Under the pieces are notes generated by a model. It saw only the letters and a program-made list of their open reading frames with translations. It was not told the origin of the DNA and made no database searches. Shown in pieces: positions 25,563 through 40,913 of a DNA stretch of 64,000 nt (position 1 is the first letter of the stretch; each line of letters starts with the position of its first letter). The stretch spans positions 1,922,001 to 1,986,000 of the forward strand of contig NZ_CP034447.1 in the NCBI RefSeq assembly GCF_003952485.1, written 5' to 3'. The translations under genes and the position numbers were made by a program. This stretch comes from Mesorhizobium sp. M1E.F.Ca.ET.045.02.1.1 (GTDB lineage Bacteria; Pseudomonadota; Alphaproteobacteria; Rhizobiales; Rhizobiaceae).

Positions 25563-26591
25563 ATGGCTGGGAAACGGATCATGCTGGACGTCCTCAAGGG
25601 CGAGACGGTGTCTCCGCCGCCGCTCTGGATGATGCGTCAGGCTGGCCGCTATCTCCCCGAGTATCGGGAGACCCGGAAGCGGGCCGGATCCTTCCTCGAC
25701 CTTTGCTACGATCCCGACCTTGCGGTCGAAGTGACCTTGCAGCCGATCGAGCGCTTCGGCTTCGATGCCTCGATCCTGTTCTCCGACATTCTTGTCGTGC
25801 CCGATGCGCTCGGGCGGGAGGTCCGTTTCGAGGAGGGGCACGGACCGATCCTGAAGCCGATCGCGGCGGCCGAGATTGCTGCGCTGAACGGCGAAACGTT
25901 TCACGTGAATCTCGAACCGGTCTACGAAACGGTCCGCCGGCTGCGCGCGAAACTGCCGGATGAGACGACGCTGATCGGCTTCTGCGGCGCGCCCTGGACG
26001 GTCGCGACCTATATGATCGCCGGCCATGGCACGCCGGACCAGGGGCCGGCGCGGCTCTTCGCCTATCGCGAGCCGGGGGCCTTCGCCCGGCTTCTGAAAA
26101 TACTCGCCGATCATTCGGCGGCCTACCTGATCCGCCAGATCGAGGCCGGCGCCGATGTGGTGCAGATTTTCGATTCCTGGTCGGGCGTTCTCGATGAGGC
26201 ATCCTTCGACGCGTTCTGCGTCGAGCCGGTGGCGGAGATCGTGCGGCAGGTGAAGGCGGCGCATCCGGATGTACCGGTGATCGGATTTCCAAAAGGCGCC
26301 GGCGAGCGCTATCGCGATTATCGGAAGAAGACCGGGATCACCGGTCTCGGCCTCGACTGGACCGTGCCGCTGTCGATGGCGCGTGAGTTGCAGGGCGAAG
26401 GCGCGGTGCAGGGCAATCTCGATCCGCTGCGGCTTGTGGCGGGCGGCAAGGCGCTGGCGGACGGTGTCGACGCTATCCTTCGTACTCTGGGTGATGGCCC
26501 CCTGATCTTCAATCTCGGCCATGGCATCACGCCGGAGACGCCGGTGGCGCATGTCGAGGCCATGGTGAAAATGGTGAGGCGCGCGTCATGA
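25563..26591 (+). CDS. hemE: Uroporphyrinogen decarboxylase
   Basis: A 342-residue enzyme that converts uroporphyrinogen III to coproporphyrinogen III in heme synthesis. [19 protein letters not shown] is the N-terminal signature with the active-site Arg, [14 protein letters not shown] holds the catalytic Asp, and [14 protein letters not shown] is the second conserved block. It lies directly beside the origin and shares an ATGA overlap with hemJ. Confidence 0.96.
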   Translation: MAGKRIMLDVLKGETVSPPPLWMMRQAGRYLPEYRETRKRAGSFLDLCYDPDLAVEVTLQPIERFGFDASILFSDILVVPDALGREVRFEEGHGPILKPIAAAEIAALNGETFHVNLEPVYETVRRLRAKLPDETTLIGFCGAPWTVATYMIAGHGTPDQGPARLFAYREPGAFARLLKILADHSAAYLIRQIEAGADVVQIFDSWSGVLDEASFDAFCVEPVAEIVRQVKAAHPDVPVIGFPKGAGERYRDYRKKTGITGLGLDWTVPLSMARELQGEGAVQGNLDPLRLVAGGKALADGVDAILRTLGDGPLIFNLGHGITPETPVAHVEAMVKMVRRAS

Positions 26592-27130
26592 CGATGATGG
26601 GCAAAGGAGAGCTGGGAGGCGGCGCCGGCGCAATGCGCCGGGCGGCGATCGCCATCGCCGTCTTCCTCGCGCTGGCCGGGCTTCTGTTCCTGCTCGGACC
26701 GGACGATTTCTATCCCTGGGCCAAGGCGATCCACGTAATTGCGGTGATTTCCTGGATGGCCGGCATGCTCTATCTGCCGCGGCTCTTCGTCTATCACGCC
26801 GACGCCGAGATGGGTTCGGTGCAGTCCGAGACTTTCAAGGTGATGGAGCGTCGCCTGTTGCGCGGCATCATCAACCCGGCGATGATCGTGACCTGGGCGT
26901 TCGGGCTTTGGCTGGCCTGGAAAGGTTTCGGCTTTCAGGGCGGCTGGCTGCACGCCAAGATCCTCGCTGTGCTCCTGCTTTCAGGCCTGCATGGCTACCT
27001 CGCCGGCGCGGTGAGAAAATTCGCCGGGGACAAGAACGAAAAGCCGGCGAGGCACTGGCGGATCGTCAACGAAATCCCCACATTGCTGATGGTCGTCATC
27101 GTCATCCTGGTCATCGTGAAGCCGTTCTGA
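26588..27130 (+). CDS. hemJ: Protoporphyrinogen oxidase HemJ
   Basis: A 180-residue inner-membrane protein with four or five helices. [19 protein letters not shown] (about residue 45) carries the conserved His, and RLFVYH the second. HemJ oxidises protoporphyrinogen IX to protoporphyrin IX in bacteria that lack HemG and HemY. Translationally coupled to hemE. The first 15 residues are glycine-rich and may not all be translated. Confidence 0.93.
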   Translation: MTMMGKGELGGGAGAMRRAAIAIAVFLALAGLLFLLGPDDFYPWAKAIHVIAVISWMAGMLYLPRLFVYHADAEMGSVQSETFKVMERRLLRGIINPAMIVTWAFGLWLAWKGFGFQGGWLHAKILAVLLLSGLHGYLAGAVRKFAGDKNEKPARHWRIVNEIPTLLMVVIVILVIVKPF

Positions 27131-27134
27131 GGCT

Positions 27135-27236
27135 TCCTGGGATTCGGCCAGGAGACCCCGCAAAAGGCGGCTTGCTCTTTTAGGCGACCGACGATACAAG
27201 ACGGGTCTTCCTTCCCGTCATGCGCCGCCCTTTTTT
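27135..27236 (+). promoter_or_regulatory. rho leader region with hairpins
   Basis: The 178-bp hemJ-rho gap contains TCCTGG/CCAGGA (27135-27153), CCGC/GCGG (27158-27170) and GACGGG/CCCGTC (27200-27219), the last followed by GCCGCCC and T6 (27231-27236). A promoter-like TTGCTC, 17 bp, TACAAG lies at 27172-27200. Rho is autoregulated in other bacteria, so an attenuating leader here is plausible. Confidence 0.4.
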
Positions 27237-27308
27237 CGCTTTCGGCCGCGCCCGGCATTTGTCGCATCCAGCCGATTTTCTCCCAAAAGCCTACCCAGAG
27301 TCTATCTA

Positions 27309-28574
<1,266 letters not shown>

Positions 28575-28592
28575 TCGGGTGCGAAGCGCCCT

Positions 28593-28737
28593 CCTTCTCC
28601 CCTTGTGGGAGAAGGTGGATCGGCGCTTTAGCGCCGAGACGGATGAGGGGTGTTCCAGCGGAGTGAGGCGCTGGTGTTCCCTGGAGCACCCCTCATCCGT
28701 CGCCTTCTGCGACACCTTCTCCCACAAGGGGAGAAGG
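28593..28737. repeat. Family B palindromic repeat, outward CCTTCTCCCC arms
   Basis: Arms with CCTTCTCCCCTTGTGGGAG face outward; the core has TTCCAGCGGAGTGAGGCG. Hairpins GGCGCTTTAGCGCC and GTCGCCTTCTGCGAC; in the second one loop-side base departs from the usual TTCGG. It lies between convergent rho and the DUF255 gene. Confidence 0.8.
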
Positions 28738-28745
28738 AGAAGGCA

Positions 28746-30761
<2,016 letters not shown>

Positions 30762-30825
30762 GATGGGCGGCTCGGCATGATGGGTTTACAAGGTAAAGGC
30801 TAGGGCGCTTCAGCAGGTCCGGCAA

Positions 30826-32145
30826 ATGGTTTCCCAGATGACCTCGAAGGATTCAATCGTCGCGCTTTCGAGCGGCCGCTTGCCTGCGGGCATCGCCGTG
30901 ATCCGCATTTCCGGTCCGCATACTCGATTCGTGGTCGAAACGATCGCCGGTCCTGTTAAGGATCGAGTTGCCATGTTGCGGAGCCTTAAAGCGGCCGACG
31001 CTTCGGTCATCGATCACGGCCTTGTCTTGTTCTTTCCTGGGCCTGGCAGTTTCACCGGTGAGGACGTGGCCGAGTTCCAGGTCCACGGCAGCCGCGCGGT
31101 GGCGGCGAAGATGCTGGAGACGATTACCGGCATCGAGGGCGTCAGGCACGCCGAACCCGGCGAATTCACCCGGCGCGCCTTTCTTAACGGCAAGCTCGAC
31201 CTGGTCGAGACCGAGGCGCTGGCCGATCTCGTCAATGCCGAGACGGAGGCGCAGCGGCGTTTTGCCCTGCGCAATGCGGATGGAGCGCAAAGCGAAGTCT
31301 ATTCGAGCTGGCGCCGCCGGCTGATCCATGCGCGGGCGATGATCGAAGCCGAGATCGACTTCGCCGACGAAGAGGATGTTCCCGGCTCTGTTTCGGAGGC
31401 GGTGTGGTCCGACGTGGCGAAGATGATCGATGAGGTCGGGCGTCACATCCAAGGGTTCAAGGCAGCGGAGATCATTCGCGACGGCTTTGAGGTCGTCATC
31501 CTCGGCGCGCCGAATGCCGGCAAGTCCAGCCTGTTCAACGCGCTGGCCCGGCGCGAGGCGGCGATCGTCACCGACGAGCCGGGCACCACGCGCGACCTGC
31601 TCGAGGTGGTGCTCGATCTCAACGGGATGCGAGTGCGGATTGTCGACACGGCCGGCCTGCGCGAGAGGGCCGGCAAGGTGGAGACGATCGGCATCGAAAG
31701 GGCGCGCGCCAAGGCCGGTGGGGCCGACCTCGTCCTGCTGTTGGAGGACATTGTGGATCCGCAGCCGGTGGGCGCGGTCCCGACAGGGGTTCCATTGCTG
31801 AAGATCGGGACGAAGGCCGATCTCAAGCACGCAAGCGAGGGTGCCTATGATTGGGTCATCTCGTCCAAGGACGGCACCGGACTTTCCGGGCTGCTGGATG
31901 AAATCGGCCGCCGCGCTGCGTTGGCGATCGGAGACGCGGGCGACGTCCTGCCTTCGAGGCTCCGTCATGTCGAGCTTTTGAAAGAGGCGAAGGAATTTCT
32001 CGCCGCGGCCCTGGCGGGACAAAGCCAAGAGCTGCGCGCCGAGGAATTGCGGCTGGCCACGGATCGGCTCGGGCGGATCGTCGGCGTGGTCGATGTCGAG
32101 GACATGCTCGACGTGATCTTCTCGCAGTTCTGCATCGGCAAGTGA
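30826..32145 (+). CDS. mnmE: tRNA uridine-5-carboxymethylaminomethyl modification GTPase
   Basis: A 439-residue GTPase that with MnmG modifies U34 of tRNAs. The N-terminal folate-binding domain has TIVALSSG-like KDSIVALSSGRLPAGIAVI; the G domain has GAPNAGKSSLFNAL, DEPGTTRD and DTAGLRE; the C-terminal FCIGK carries the essential Cys. An ATG four codons downstream (MTSKDS) is an alternative start. Its stop codon is the first triplet of a parS-like site. Confidence 0.96.
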   Translation: MVSQMTSKDSIVALSSGRLPAGIAVIRISGPHTRFVVETIAGPVKDRVAMLRSLKAADASVIDHGLVLFFPGPGSFTGEDVAEFQVHGSRAVAAKMLETITGIEGVRHAEPGEFTRRAFLNGKLDLVETEALADLVNAETEAQRRFALRNADGAQSEVYSSWRRRLIHARAMIEAEIDFADEEDVPGSVSEAVWSDVAKMIDEVGRHIQGFKAAEIIRDGFEVVILGAPNAGKSSLFNALARREAAIVTDEPGTTRDLLEVVLDLNGMRVRIVDTAGLRERAGKVETIGIERARAKAGGADLVLLLEDIVDPQPVGAVPTGVPLLKIGTKADLKHASEGAYDWVISSKDGTGLSGLLDEIGRRAALAIGDAGDVLPSRLRHVELLKEAKEFLAAALAGQSQELRAEELRLATDRLGRIVGVVDVEDMLDVIFSQFCIGK

Positions 32146-32158
32146 TTCACGTGAAACA
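32143..32158. other. parS-like site 1
   Basis: TGATTCACGTGAAACA, one mismatch to the conserved ParB-binding consensus TGTTTCACGTGAAACA. It overlaps the mnmE stop codon. Confidence 0.8.
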
Positions 32159-32180
32159 CGGAGGCGTTGCGCGGGTGCGA

Positions 32181-32196
32181 TGAGTCACGTGAAACA
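32181..32196. other. parS-like site 2
   Basis: TGAGTCACGTGAAACA, two mismatches to the consensus, both in the left arm; 38 bp after site 1. Confidence 0.65.
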
Positions 32197-32240
32197 GGTC
32201 GGGGCTGCGGATGTGGGCGTGAACGCCGCGTTCCTTCGAG

Positions 32241-32392
32241 CCCCCCTCTGCTCTGCCGGGCATCTCCCCCACAAGGGGGAGATCGGATATCGCCGCGGCT
32301 TTCGCTAGTCCCCAACGGCGCAGGAATGAGTGGAGCGCCAAGGCTGCCAATCTCCCCCCTTGTGGGGAGATGGCCGGCAGGCCAGAGGGGGG
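32241..32392. repeat. Family A palindromic repeat, outward CCCCCTCTG arms
   Basis: The outer ends CCCCCCTCTGCTCTGCCGG and CCGGCAGGCCAGAGGGG enclose TCTCCCCC hairpins. It lies within the mnmE-mnmG gap, between parS-like sites 2 and 3. Besides the sites and this repeat the 388-bp gap holds nothing else. Confidence 0.8.
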
Positions 32393-32449
32393 CGCTGTCC
32401 CGCCGGCTTCTCAAAGTTCCCCGCCGGGATGGCAATGCTCGCCATTCAT

Positions 32450-32465
32450 TGTTTCACGTGAAACG
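32450..32465. other. parS-like site 3
   Basis: TGTTTCACGTGAAACG, one mismatch (last base) to the consensus; 68 bp before the mnmG start. Confidence 0.85.
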
Positions 32466-32533
32466 AGTTCGCCTTGACACCGACCCGTCGTCGGGGACAT
32501 GTGTCGGTCGATCTCTGAAAGCGGATTCTTGAA

Positions 32534-34408
32534 ATGACCGATCACTATGATGTGGTGGTGGTGGGCGGCGGCCATGCCGGATGCGAAGCGGCAAGTGCTG
32601 CCGCGCGCGCCGGCGCCAGCACCGCGCTGGTGACGCTGCGTTTCGACACGATCGGCGTCATGTCGTGCAACCCGGCGATCGGCGGTCTGGGAAAAGGGCA
32701 TCTCGTACGCGAGATCGACGCCATGGACGGATTGATGGGCCGCATGGCCGACGCCGCCGGCATCCAGTTCCGTTTGCTCAACCGCCGCAAGGGCCCGGCC
32801 GTACGCGGCCCCCGCACCCAAGCCGACCGCAAGCTCTACTGCCTCGCCATGCAGGCCGCGATCAGCGAGCAGGCTAATCTCGATGTGATCGAGGGAGAGG
32901 TTCTGGATCTCGAGATCGAAGACGGGCGGGTCGCGGCTGTGCTGGTTTCCGGCGGTCGCCGCCTTGCCTGCGGCGCCGTGGTGCTGACCACCGGCACGTT
33001 CCTGCGCGGGCTGATCCATATCGGCGAGAAGAAGATCGTCGCCGGCCGCATGAACGAACAGGCAAGCCACGGGCTGTCGGCCACCATGGCTCGTGCCGGT
33101 TTCAAGCTCGGCCGCTTGAAGACCGGGACGCCCCCTCGCCTCGATGGCCGCACGATCGACTGGGCTTCGCTGGAAAGTCAGGCGGCGGACGAGGATCCGG
33201 TGCCGTTCTCGCTGATGACTGACCGGATCGCGAACCCGCAGATCCATTGCGGCATCACCCGCACCACAGCGGCGACGCATGAGTTGATTCGCCTCAATTT
33301 GAAGCGGTCAGCGATGTATTCCGGCTCGATCGAAGGTGTGGGGCCGCGCTATTGCCCTTCGATCGAGGACAAGATCGTCAAGTTCGGCGACCGTGAAGGC
33401 CACCAGATTTTCCTCGAGCCGGAAGGGCTCGACGACGACACCGTCTATCCGAACGGCATCTCGACCTCGCTGCCGGAAGACGTGCAGCTCGACATTCTGA
33501 AGACGATCCCCGGGCTGGAAAAGGCGACGATGCTGCAGCCGGGCTATGCCATCGAATATGACCATGTCGATCCGCGCGAGTTGGCAACCACCTTGGAGAC
33601 GAAGCGCGTCGCGGGCCTGTTCCTGGCCGGGCAGATCAATGGCACGACCGGCTATGAAGAGGCAGGCGCGCAAGGTTTGCTCGCCGGCATCAACGCGGCG
33701 CGCAAGGCATCGGCGAGCGACCAAATCGTGCTCAGCCGCACCGAGGCCTATATCGGCGTGATGGTCGACGACCTCACCAGCCGCGGCATCGCCGAGCCTT
33801 ATCGGATGTTCACCTCGCGGGCGGAGTTCCGGCTTTCGCTGCGCGCCGACAATGCCGACGAGCGGCTGACGCCGCTGGCTGACCGGCTCGGGATCGCCTC
33901 GTCGGAGCGCATGCGGCGGTTCGATGATTTTGCCGGCAGGCTCGACCAAGCCCGCGCGCTGGCAAAGTCGATCACCTTGACGCCGAATGAAGCCGCGCGG
34001 CATGGCCTGGAGATCAACAAGGATGGCGTGCGCCGCTCGGCCTATGAGCTGCTCGCGCATCCGGGCGTCGACATGGCTTGGCTGGCCCGTGTCGAACCCC
34101 GCTTCGCCGCGCTTGACGCCAAGACCGCGGAGCGGCTCGAGACGGAAGCAAAGTATTCCGTCTATCTCGACCGGCAGCAGGCCGACGTCGCGCAAATAAG
34201 GCATGAAGAGTCGCGGCTCATTCCCGAGAGCATCGACTTCTCGGATGTGCCGGGCCTTTCCAACGAGCTGAAGCAGAAGATGAAGACGCGCCAGCCGCGC
34301 TCGGTCGCGGATGCGCAGCGCATGGAAGGCATGACGCCGGCGGCGCTCGCCATCATTGTCGCTCACGTCCGCAATGCCGAGCTCGCCGCGCGAAGGGACG
34401 TGGCGTGA
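32534..34408 (+). CDS. mnmG: tRNA uridine-5-carboxymethylaminomethyl modification enzyme MnmG
   Basis: A 624-residue FAD-dependent partner of Mnm[21 protein letters not shown] is the FAD-binding loop, [20 protein letters not shown] the GidA signature 1, and [20 protein letters not shown] signature 2. The C-terminal helical domain contacts MnmE. The gene overlaps rsmG by 4 bp (GTGA). Confidence 0.97.
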   Translation: MTDHYDVVVVGGGHAGCEAASAAARAGASTALVTLRFDTIGVMSCNPAIGGLGKGHLVREIDAMDGLMGRMADAAGIQFRLLNRRKGPAVRGPRTQADRKLYCLAMQAAISEQANLDVIEGEVLDLEIEDGRVAAVLVSGGRRLACGAVVLTTGTFLRGLIHIGEKKIVAGRMNEQASHGLSATMARAGFKLGRLKTGTPPRLDGRTIDWASLESQAADEDPVPFSLMTDRIANPQIHCGITRTTAATHELIRLNLKRSAMYSGSIEGVGPRYCPSIEDKIVKFGDREGHQIFLEPEGLDDDTVYPNGISTSLPEDVQLDILKTIPGLEKATMLQPGYAIEYDHVDPRELATTLETKRVAGLFLAGQINGTTGYEEAGAQGLLAGINAARKASASDQIVLSRTEAYIGVMVDDLTSRGIAEPYRMFTSRAEFRLSLRADNADERLTPLADRLGIASSERMRRFDDFAGRLDQARALAKSITLTPNEAARHGLEINKDGVRRSAYELLAHPGVDMAWLARVEPRFAALDAKTAERLETEAKYSVYLDRQQADVAQIRHEESRLIPESIDFSDVPGLSNELKQKMKTRQPRSVADAQRMEGMTPAALAIIVAHVRNAELAARRDVA

Positions 34409-35061
34409 GCGCCGATGACTTGGGCGCCAGTGCCTGGGCGGACCTGCAGAAAGCGGCGGGTCCGGTTTCACGTGAAACATTCGAGCGCCTGCAGGCCTTC
34501 GAACAGCTTTTCCTGAAATGGAACCGGAGCATCAATCTGGCGGCGCCGTCGACGTTGGACGACGTCTGGCGCCGGCACATCCTGGACAGCGCCCAGCTTG
34601 CCCGAATCGCTCCCGCCGCAATTCGCTGGGTCGACCTCGGCTCGGGTGGCGGCTTTCCCGGGCTGGTGCTCGGCTTCCTGCTGGCAGAGCGTCCAGGCGC
34701 CTCGATCGATCTGGTCGAGAGCAATCGCAAGAAAGCGTCCTTCCTGCAGTCGGTCATCGGCCAGTTCGATCTGCCGGCGCGTGTTCTGGCACGGCGCATC
34801 GATGACAGCTATCCATTTGTTTCCACGCCGGAAATCGTCACGGCACGCGCCTTGGCCGCGCTTCCGGATCTGCTCGATTTGTCCGCGCCCTGGCTGTCCA
34901 AAGGGGCGCGCGCGCTTTTTCACAAAGGCCGGGATTACCGGGCCGAAGTGGAAGAAAGCACTCACCGCTGGGCCTTCGATCTGGTAGAACATCCAAGCAT
35001 GACCGACCCTCACGGCATCATCCTGGAAATCACCGATCTGCGTCCGGCGACCCCGCAATGA
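34405..35061 (+). CDS. rsmG: 16S rRNA (guanine527-N7)-methyltransferase
   Basis: A 218-residue SAM-dependent methyltransferase. [19 protein letters not shown] is the SAM-binding motif I and [15 protein letters not shown] motif II. A GTG start overlaps the mnmG stop. The N-terminal VSRETFERL is encoded by DNA that is itself a parS-like site (34464-34479). Overlaps parA by 4 bp (ATGA). Confidence 0.95.
   Translation: MSADDLGASAWADLQKAAGPVSRETFERLQAFEQLFLKWNRSINLAAPSTLDDVWRRHILDSAQLARIAPAAIRWVDLGSGGGFPGLVLGFLLAERPGASIDLVESNRKKASFLQSVIGQFDLPARVLARRIDDSYPFVSTPEIVTARALAALPDLLDLSAPWLSKGARALFHKGRDYRAEVEESTHRWAFDLVEHPSMTDPHGIILEITDLRPATPQ
34464..34479. other. parS-like site 4, inside rsmG
   Basis: GGTTTCACGTGAAACA, one mismatch to the consensus, encoding part of Val-Ser-Arg-Glu-Thr. 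About 590 bp upstream of parA. Confidence 0.82.
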
Positions 35062-35876
35062 ATTACTGGCATAAACCCATGAAAACTGGTCCGCGCATCA
35101 TTACCGTCGCCAACCAAAAGGGCGGCGTCGGCAAGACCACTACGGCCATCAACCTGGCCACAGCGCTGGCCGCGATCGGCGAGCAGGTGCTGATCGTCGA
35201 CCTCGATCCGCAGGGCAATGCCAGCACCGGGCTCGGTATCGACCGCAAGGACCGCACGGTCTCGTCCTACGACGTGCTGACCGGGGAGCTGGAGCTGGAG
35301 GCGGCAGCGGTGCCGACGGCGGTGCCGGGCTTGTCCATCGTTCCCTCGACGCTCGACCTGCTCGGCATCGAAATGGAGATCGCCTCGGCACCCGACCGCG
35401 TGCTCAGGCTGCGCAATGCGCTGCGCACCGCGGCCGAGCGCTCGGCGCCGTTCGGCTATGTGCTGATCGACTGTCCGCCTTCGCTCAATCTTTTGACCTT
35501 GAATTCAATGGCGGCGGCCGATTCGGTTCTCGTGCCGCTGCAATGCGAATTCTTCGCGCTGGAAGGTCTCAGCCAATTGCTCGAGACGGTCGAGCAGGTG
35601 CGCGGCGCCATCAACCCGGATCTCACCATCCAGGGCATCGTGCTCACCATGTATGACGGCCGCAACAACCTCGCCAACCAGGTGGTGCAGGATGTGCGCA
35701 CGCATATGGGCGACAAGGTCTACGAGACCATCATCCCGCGCAATGTGCGCGTTTCCGAAGCGCCCTCCTACGGCAAGCCGGCGATCCTCTACGATCTCAA
35801 ATGCTCCGGCAGCCAGGCCTATCTGCAGCTTGCTTCCGAAGTGATCCGCCGCGAGCGCAAGCTGCGCGCGGCCTGA
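35058..35876 (+). CDS. parA: Chromosome-partitioning ATPase ParA
   Basis: A 272-residue Walker-type ATPase that moves ParB-parS complexes. [17 protein letters not shown] is the deviant Walker [19 protein letters not shown] follows, and [17 protein letters not shown] is Walker B. The ATG at 35058 overlaps the rsmG stop; an ATG at 35079 ([10 protein letters not shown]) is an equally likely start. Operon with parB, 67 bp downstream. Confidence 0.96.
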   Translation: MNYWHKPMKTGPRIITVANQKGGVGKTTTAINLATALAAIGEQVLIVDLDPQGNASTGLGIDRKDRTVSSYDVLTGELELEAAAVPTAVPGLSIVPSTLDLLGIEMEIASAPDRVLRLRNALRTAAERSAPFGYVLIDCPPSLNLLTLNSMAAADSVLVPLQCEFFALEGLSQLLETVEQVRGAINPDLTIQGIVLTMYDGRNNLANQVVQDVRTHMGDKVYETIIPRNVRVSEAPSYGKPAILYDLKCSGSQAYLQLASEVIRRERKLRAA

Positions 35877-35943
35877 GCGGCGCAACCAGCCATCCCCGTT
35901 AGGCAAATAGCCGATTCGATTCCGAAACGACCTGGACAGAATA

Positions 35944-36831
<888 letters not shown>

Positions 36832-36923
36832 GGCGTTGAGGCGCAATGGTATTTTGCCGGCTAATGAAGTTTCGATTTAAGGCTGGATACGCCTGATATA
36901 TTGGTGATAGCTGAGATAGGGCT

Positions 36924-36947
36924 GGCCGTTGGGTCGGCCTTTTCTTT
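36924..36947 (+). terminator. Probable parAB terminator
   Basis: GGCCG, six bases, CGGCC, then TTTTCTTT, about 95 bp after the parB stop. The stem is short (5 bp) but GC-only, and the T-rich tail is good. Confidence 0.6.
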
Positions 36948-36977
36948 GCAGTGATTGGCGAAAGAGCCGAAGCTGCA

Positions 36978-37134
36978 AATCTCCCCCCTTGAGGGGGAGA
37001 TGGCCGGCAGGCCAGAGGGGGTTGTCTCACATCAAGCGCCGGCGTGCCTTGCCGGGCGAAGAAGAGGTCGGCGCTCCACGCGCGGCGACCCCCTCTGTCG
37101 CCTTCGGCGACATCTCCCCCTCGAGGGGGGAGAT
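36978..37134. repeat. Family A palindromic repeat, outward CTCCCC arms
   Basis: The outer ends are AATCTCCCCCCTTGAGGGGG and CCCCCTCGAGGGGGGAGAT; the inner ends are GAGGGGGTTG and GACCCCCTCTG. Hairpins GGCCGGCAGGCC and GTCGCCTTCGGCGAC. It abuts the holA stop codon, so it is probably transcribed with holA. Confidence 0.8.
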
Positions 37135-38180
37135 CATCCGCGCTGCCCCAGTCTCGCGCTCTCCACCGCGATGCCGAGCAATGCCTGGCGGGCCAGCGCC
37201 TCCGATAAATCCGGCCGTTTGCGCGTCTGCAGCACCGCTGTCTGCAAGCGGTTCAGCGCGCGGCCGAGCGCCTCGACATTCCAGCGCTCCAACGTCTTCT
37301 CCACCAGCTTGCGGCGCGAGAAGAAGACCGGCGGTCGGGCGCCCGCCACGACCGACGCGGCGTTTCGGCCGCCGGATTCCATCTGGCCGCGCATGACCTG
37401 GATCGCCTGCAAATGCCGCATCGCCGAGGACAGCACCAGGAACGGGTGGCCGCCCGACTGGCAGTGGCGGGTAAAGGCCACATCGAAATCGCCGACCTTG
37501 CCGTCGAGCATGGCGTCGATCGCATCGTCGAAGGAGGCGCCGGAGACGTCGCCCGACATGGCGCTCACGTCGTCGAGGGTGATTTCCTTCTGGCCGTGGG
37601 CGTAGAGCACCAGCTTCTCGATCTCGCCGCGCGAGGCCAGGCGGTCGCCGCCGAGATTGCGGCGCAGCGCCTGGCGGGCGTCCAGCGTCATCGTCATGCC
37701 GGCCTTGCGCAGCTCGTCGTCGATGACGGTGTCGAGGTCGCGGGCCTCGTCGGCATAGCACGGCAAGGCGATGGCGTTGGCGGCGGCCTCGACAATGGCT
37801 CGCAAGCCGGTGCCCTTCTTCAGGTCGCCGGCTTCGATGAGGATGATCGCATCCCGCGCCGGTTCGGCCGTCAGCGCCTTGATGTCGTCGGCCAGCGCCT
37901 TCTGGCCGCTGGCATTGCGCACCCAAAGCAGCCGCCGGTCGGAGAACATCGGCACGGTGCGCGCCTCGTCGAGCAAACGGCCCTCGTCGCGGTCGACTTC
38001 CGCGCCATCGAGCTTGACCACCGAGAACGGATCGTCGAGCGGCAGGCCGGTCTTGGCGGCGAAGGTCTTCGCCCGCTCGGCCACCAGGCCGCGATCGGGA
38101 CCGTAAAGCAGGACGATTGCCATGGCCGGATCCGGCTTCGCGAGCCACGAATCGACCTCGTATCCCTTCTTCTGTGCCAT
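37134..38180 (-). CDS. holA: DNA polymerase III delta subunit
   Basis: A 348-residue clamp-loader subunit that opens the beta sliding clamp. VLLYGPDRGLVAERAKTFA is the N-terminal HolA signature and LASRGEIEKLVLYAHGQ a conserved central helix region. I chose MAQKKGYEVDSWL; the frame is open further upstream, but that part is read from a repeat. In many Rhizobiales lptE and leuS precede holA; here a repeat and then the divergent branched-chain dehydrogenase operon lie upstream instead. Confidence 0.92.
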   Translation of the reverse strand: MAQKKGYEVDSWLAKPDPAMAIVLLYGPDRGLVAERAKTFAAKTGLPLDDPFSVVKLDGAEVDRDEGRLLDEARTVPMFSDRRLLWVRNASGQKALADDIKALTAEPARDAIILIEAGDLKKGTGLRAIVEAAANAIALPCYADEARDLDTVIDDELRKAGMTMTLDARQALRRNLGGDRLASRGEIEKLVLYAHGQKEITLDDVSAMSGDVSGASFDDAIDAMLDGKVGDFDVAFTRHCQSGGHPFLVLSSAMRHLQAIQVMRGQMESGGRNAASVVAGARPPVFFSRRKLVEKTLERWNVEALGRALNRLQTAVLQTRKRPDLSEALARQALLGIAVESARLGQRG

Positions 38181-38241
38181 GCGGGGTGAGTTAGCATGGC
38201 GATGAGTTGGGGTGAACCAGAGATCGGCGCCGGCGTCCTCA

Positions 38242-38388
38242 CCTTCTCCCCCTCGTGGGAGAAGGTGTCGCCGCAGGCGACGGATGAGGGATGCTCCAGG
38301 GAACACCAGCGCCTCACTCCGCTGGAACATCCCTCATCCGTCTCGGCGCTATCGCGCCGATCCACCTTCTCCCACAAGGGGAGAAGGG
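38242..38388. repeat. Family B palindromic repeat, outward CCTTCTCCCC arms
   Basis: ACCTTCTCCCCCTCGTGGGAG and its inverse face outward, with GTCGCCGCAGGCGAC and TCGGCGCTATCGCGCCGA hairpins. It lies in the 465-bp gap between holA and the divergent E1 alpha gene. The remaining 250 bp before E1 alpha show no motif beyond a GGAGG RBS. Confidence 0.8.
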
Positions 38389-38444
38389 AAAGTGGCGCTG
38401 GTGCCCGCGCCAACGCATGCCACCAATTGTCTTATCTGACTTAA

Positions 38445-39878
<1,434 letters not shown>

Positions 39879-39880
39879 CC

Positions 39881-40894
39881 ATGCCAAGACGGACCATGAT
39901 CGAGGCGATCCGCGACGCCATGGACGTATCGATGGGGCGCGACGAGCGCGTCGTCGTGTTCGGTGAGGATGTCGGCTTCTTCGGCGGCGTCTTCCGCTGC
40001 ACCCAGGGCCTGCAGGCCAAATACGGCAAGAGCCGCTGCTTCGATGCGCCGATCAGCGAATCCGGCATCGTCGGCGCGGCGATCGGCATGGCCGCTTATG
40101 GGCTGAAACCCTGCGTCGAGGTGCAGTTCGCCGATTATGTTTATCCGGCTTATGATCAGATCGTGTCGGAGGCAGCGCGGCTGCGCTACCGCTCGAACGG
40201 CGATTTCACCTGCCCGATCGTGGTGCGCATGCCGACCGGCGGCGGCATTTTCGGCGGCCAGACGCACAGCCAGAGCCCGGAAGCCCTGTTCACGCATGTG
40301 TCCGGCCTGAAGACGGTGGTGCCGTCCAACCCGCACGACGCCAAGGGGCTTTTGATCGCGGCAATCGAAGACCCGGACCCGGTGATCTTCCTCGAGCCGA
40401 AGCGGCTCTATAACGGCCCCTTCGACGGCCATCACGACCGGCCGGTGACGTCCTGGTCGAAGCATGAGCTCGGCGAGGTCGCCGACGGTCATTACACGAT
40501 TCCGCTCGGCAAGGCGGCGATCCGCAGGCAGGGTTCGGCGGTCACCGTGCTCGCCTATGGCACCATGGTCTATGTCGCCGAGGCCGCGGCTGCGGAAACC
40601 GGCATCGACGCCGAAATCATCGACCTCAGGACGCTTTTGCCGCTCGACCTCGACACGATCGTCGCCTCGGTGAAGAAGACCGGGCGCTGCGTCGTCGTGC
40701 ATGAGGCGACGCTCACCTCCGGTTTCGGCGCCGAGCTCGTCTCGCTGGTGCAGGAAAACTGCTTCTACCATCTGGAGGCCCCGGTGGCGCGGGTCGCCGG
40801 CTGGGATACGCCCTACCCGCATGCGCAGGAGTGGGAGTATTTCCCCGGCCCCGCGCGGGTCGGGCGCGCGCTCGTCGAGACGATTGAAGCTTGA
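39881..40894 (+). CDS. bkdA2: Branched-chain 2-oxoacid dehydrogenase E1 component, beta subunit
   Basis: A 337-residue partner of the alpha subunit. FGEDVGFFGGVFRCTQGL and FDAPISESGIVGAAIGMA are the N-terminal ThDP-proximal motifs, and VVHEATLTSGFGAELVSLV the C-terminal transketolase-like domain. The ATG is two bases after the alpha-subunit stop. An in-frame upstream extension is open but overlaps the alpha gene. Confidence 0.93.
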   Translation: MPRRTMIEAIRDAMDVSMGRDERVVVFGEDVGFFGGVFRCTQGLQAKYGKSRCFDAPISESGIVGAAIGMAAYGLKPCVEVQFADYVYPAYDQIVSEAARLRYRSNGDFTCPIVVRMPTGGGIFGGQTHSQSPEALFTHVSGLKTVVPSNPHDAKGLLIAAIEDPDPVIFLEPKRLYNGPFDGHHDRPVTSWSKHELGEVADGHYTIPLGKAAIRRQGSAVTVLAYGTMVYVAEAAAAETGIDAEIIDLRTLLPLDLDTIVASVKKTGRCVVVHEATLTSGFGAELVSLVQENCFYHLEAPVARVAGWDTPYPHAQEWEYFPGPARVGRALVETIEA

Positions 40895-40913
40895 AGAAGG
40901 GGGAAGCCTGAGG

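Noticed and set aside
25897..25912. TTTCACGTGAA core inside hemE as a fifth parS site
   Set aside because: Three mismatches outside the core, and the codons fit conserved hemE protein sequence (FHVNLEP), so chance is likely.
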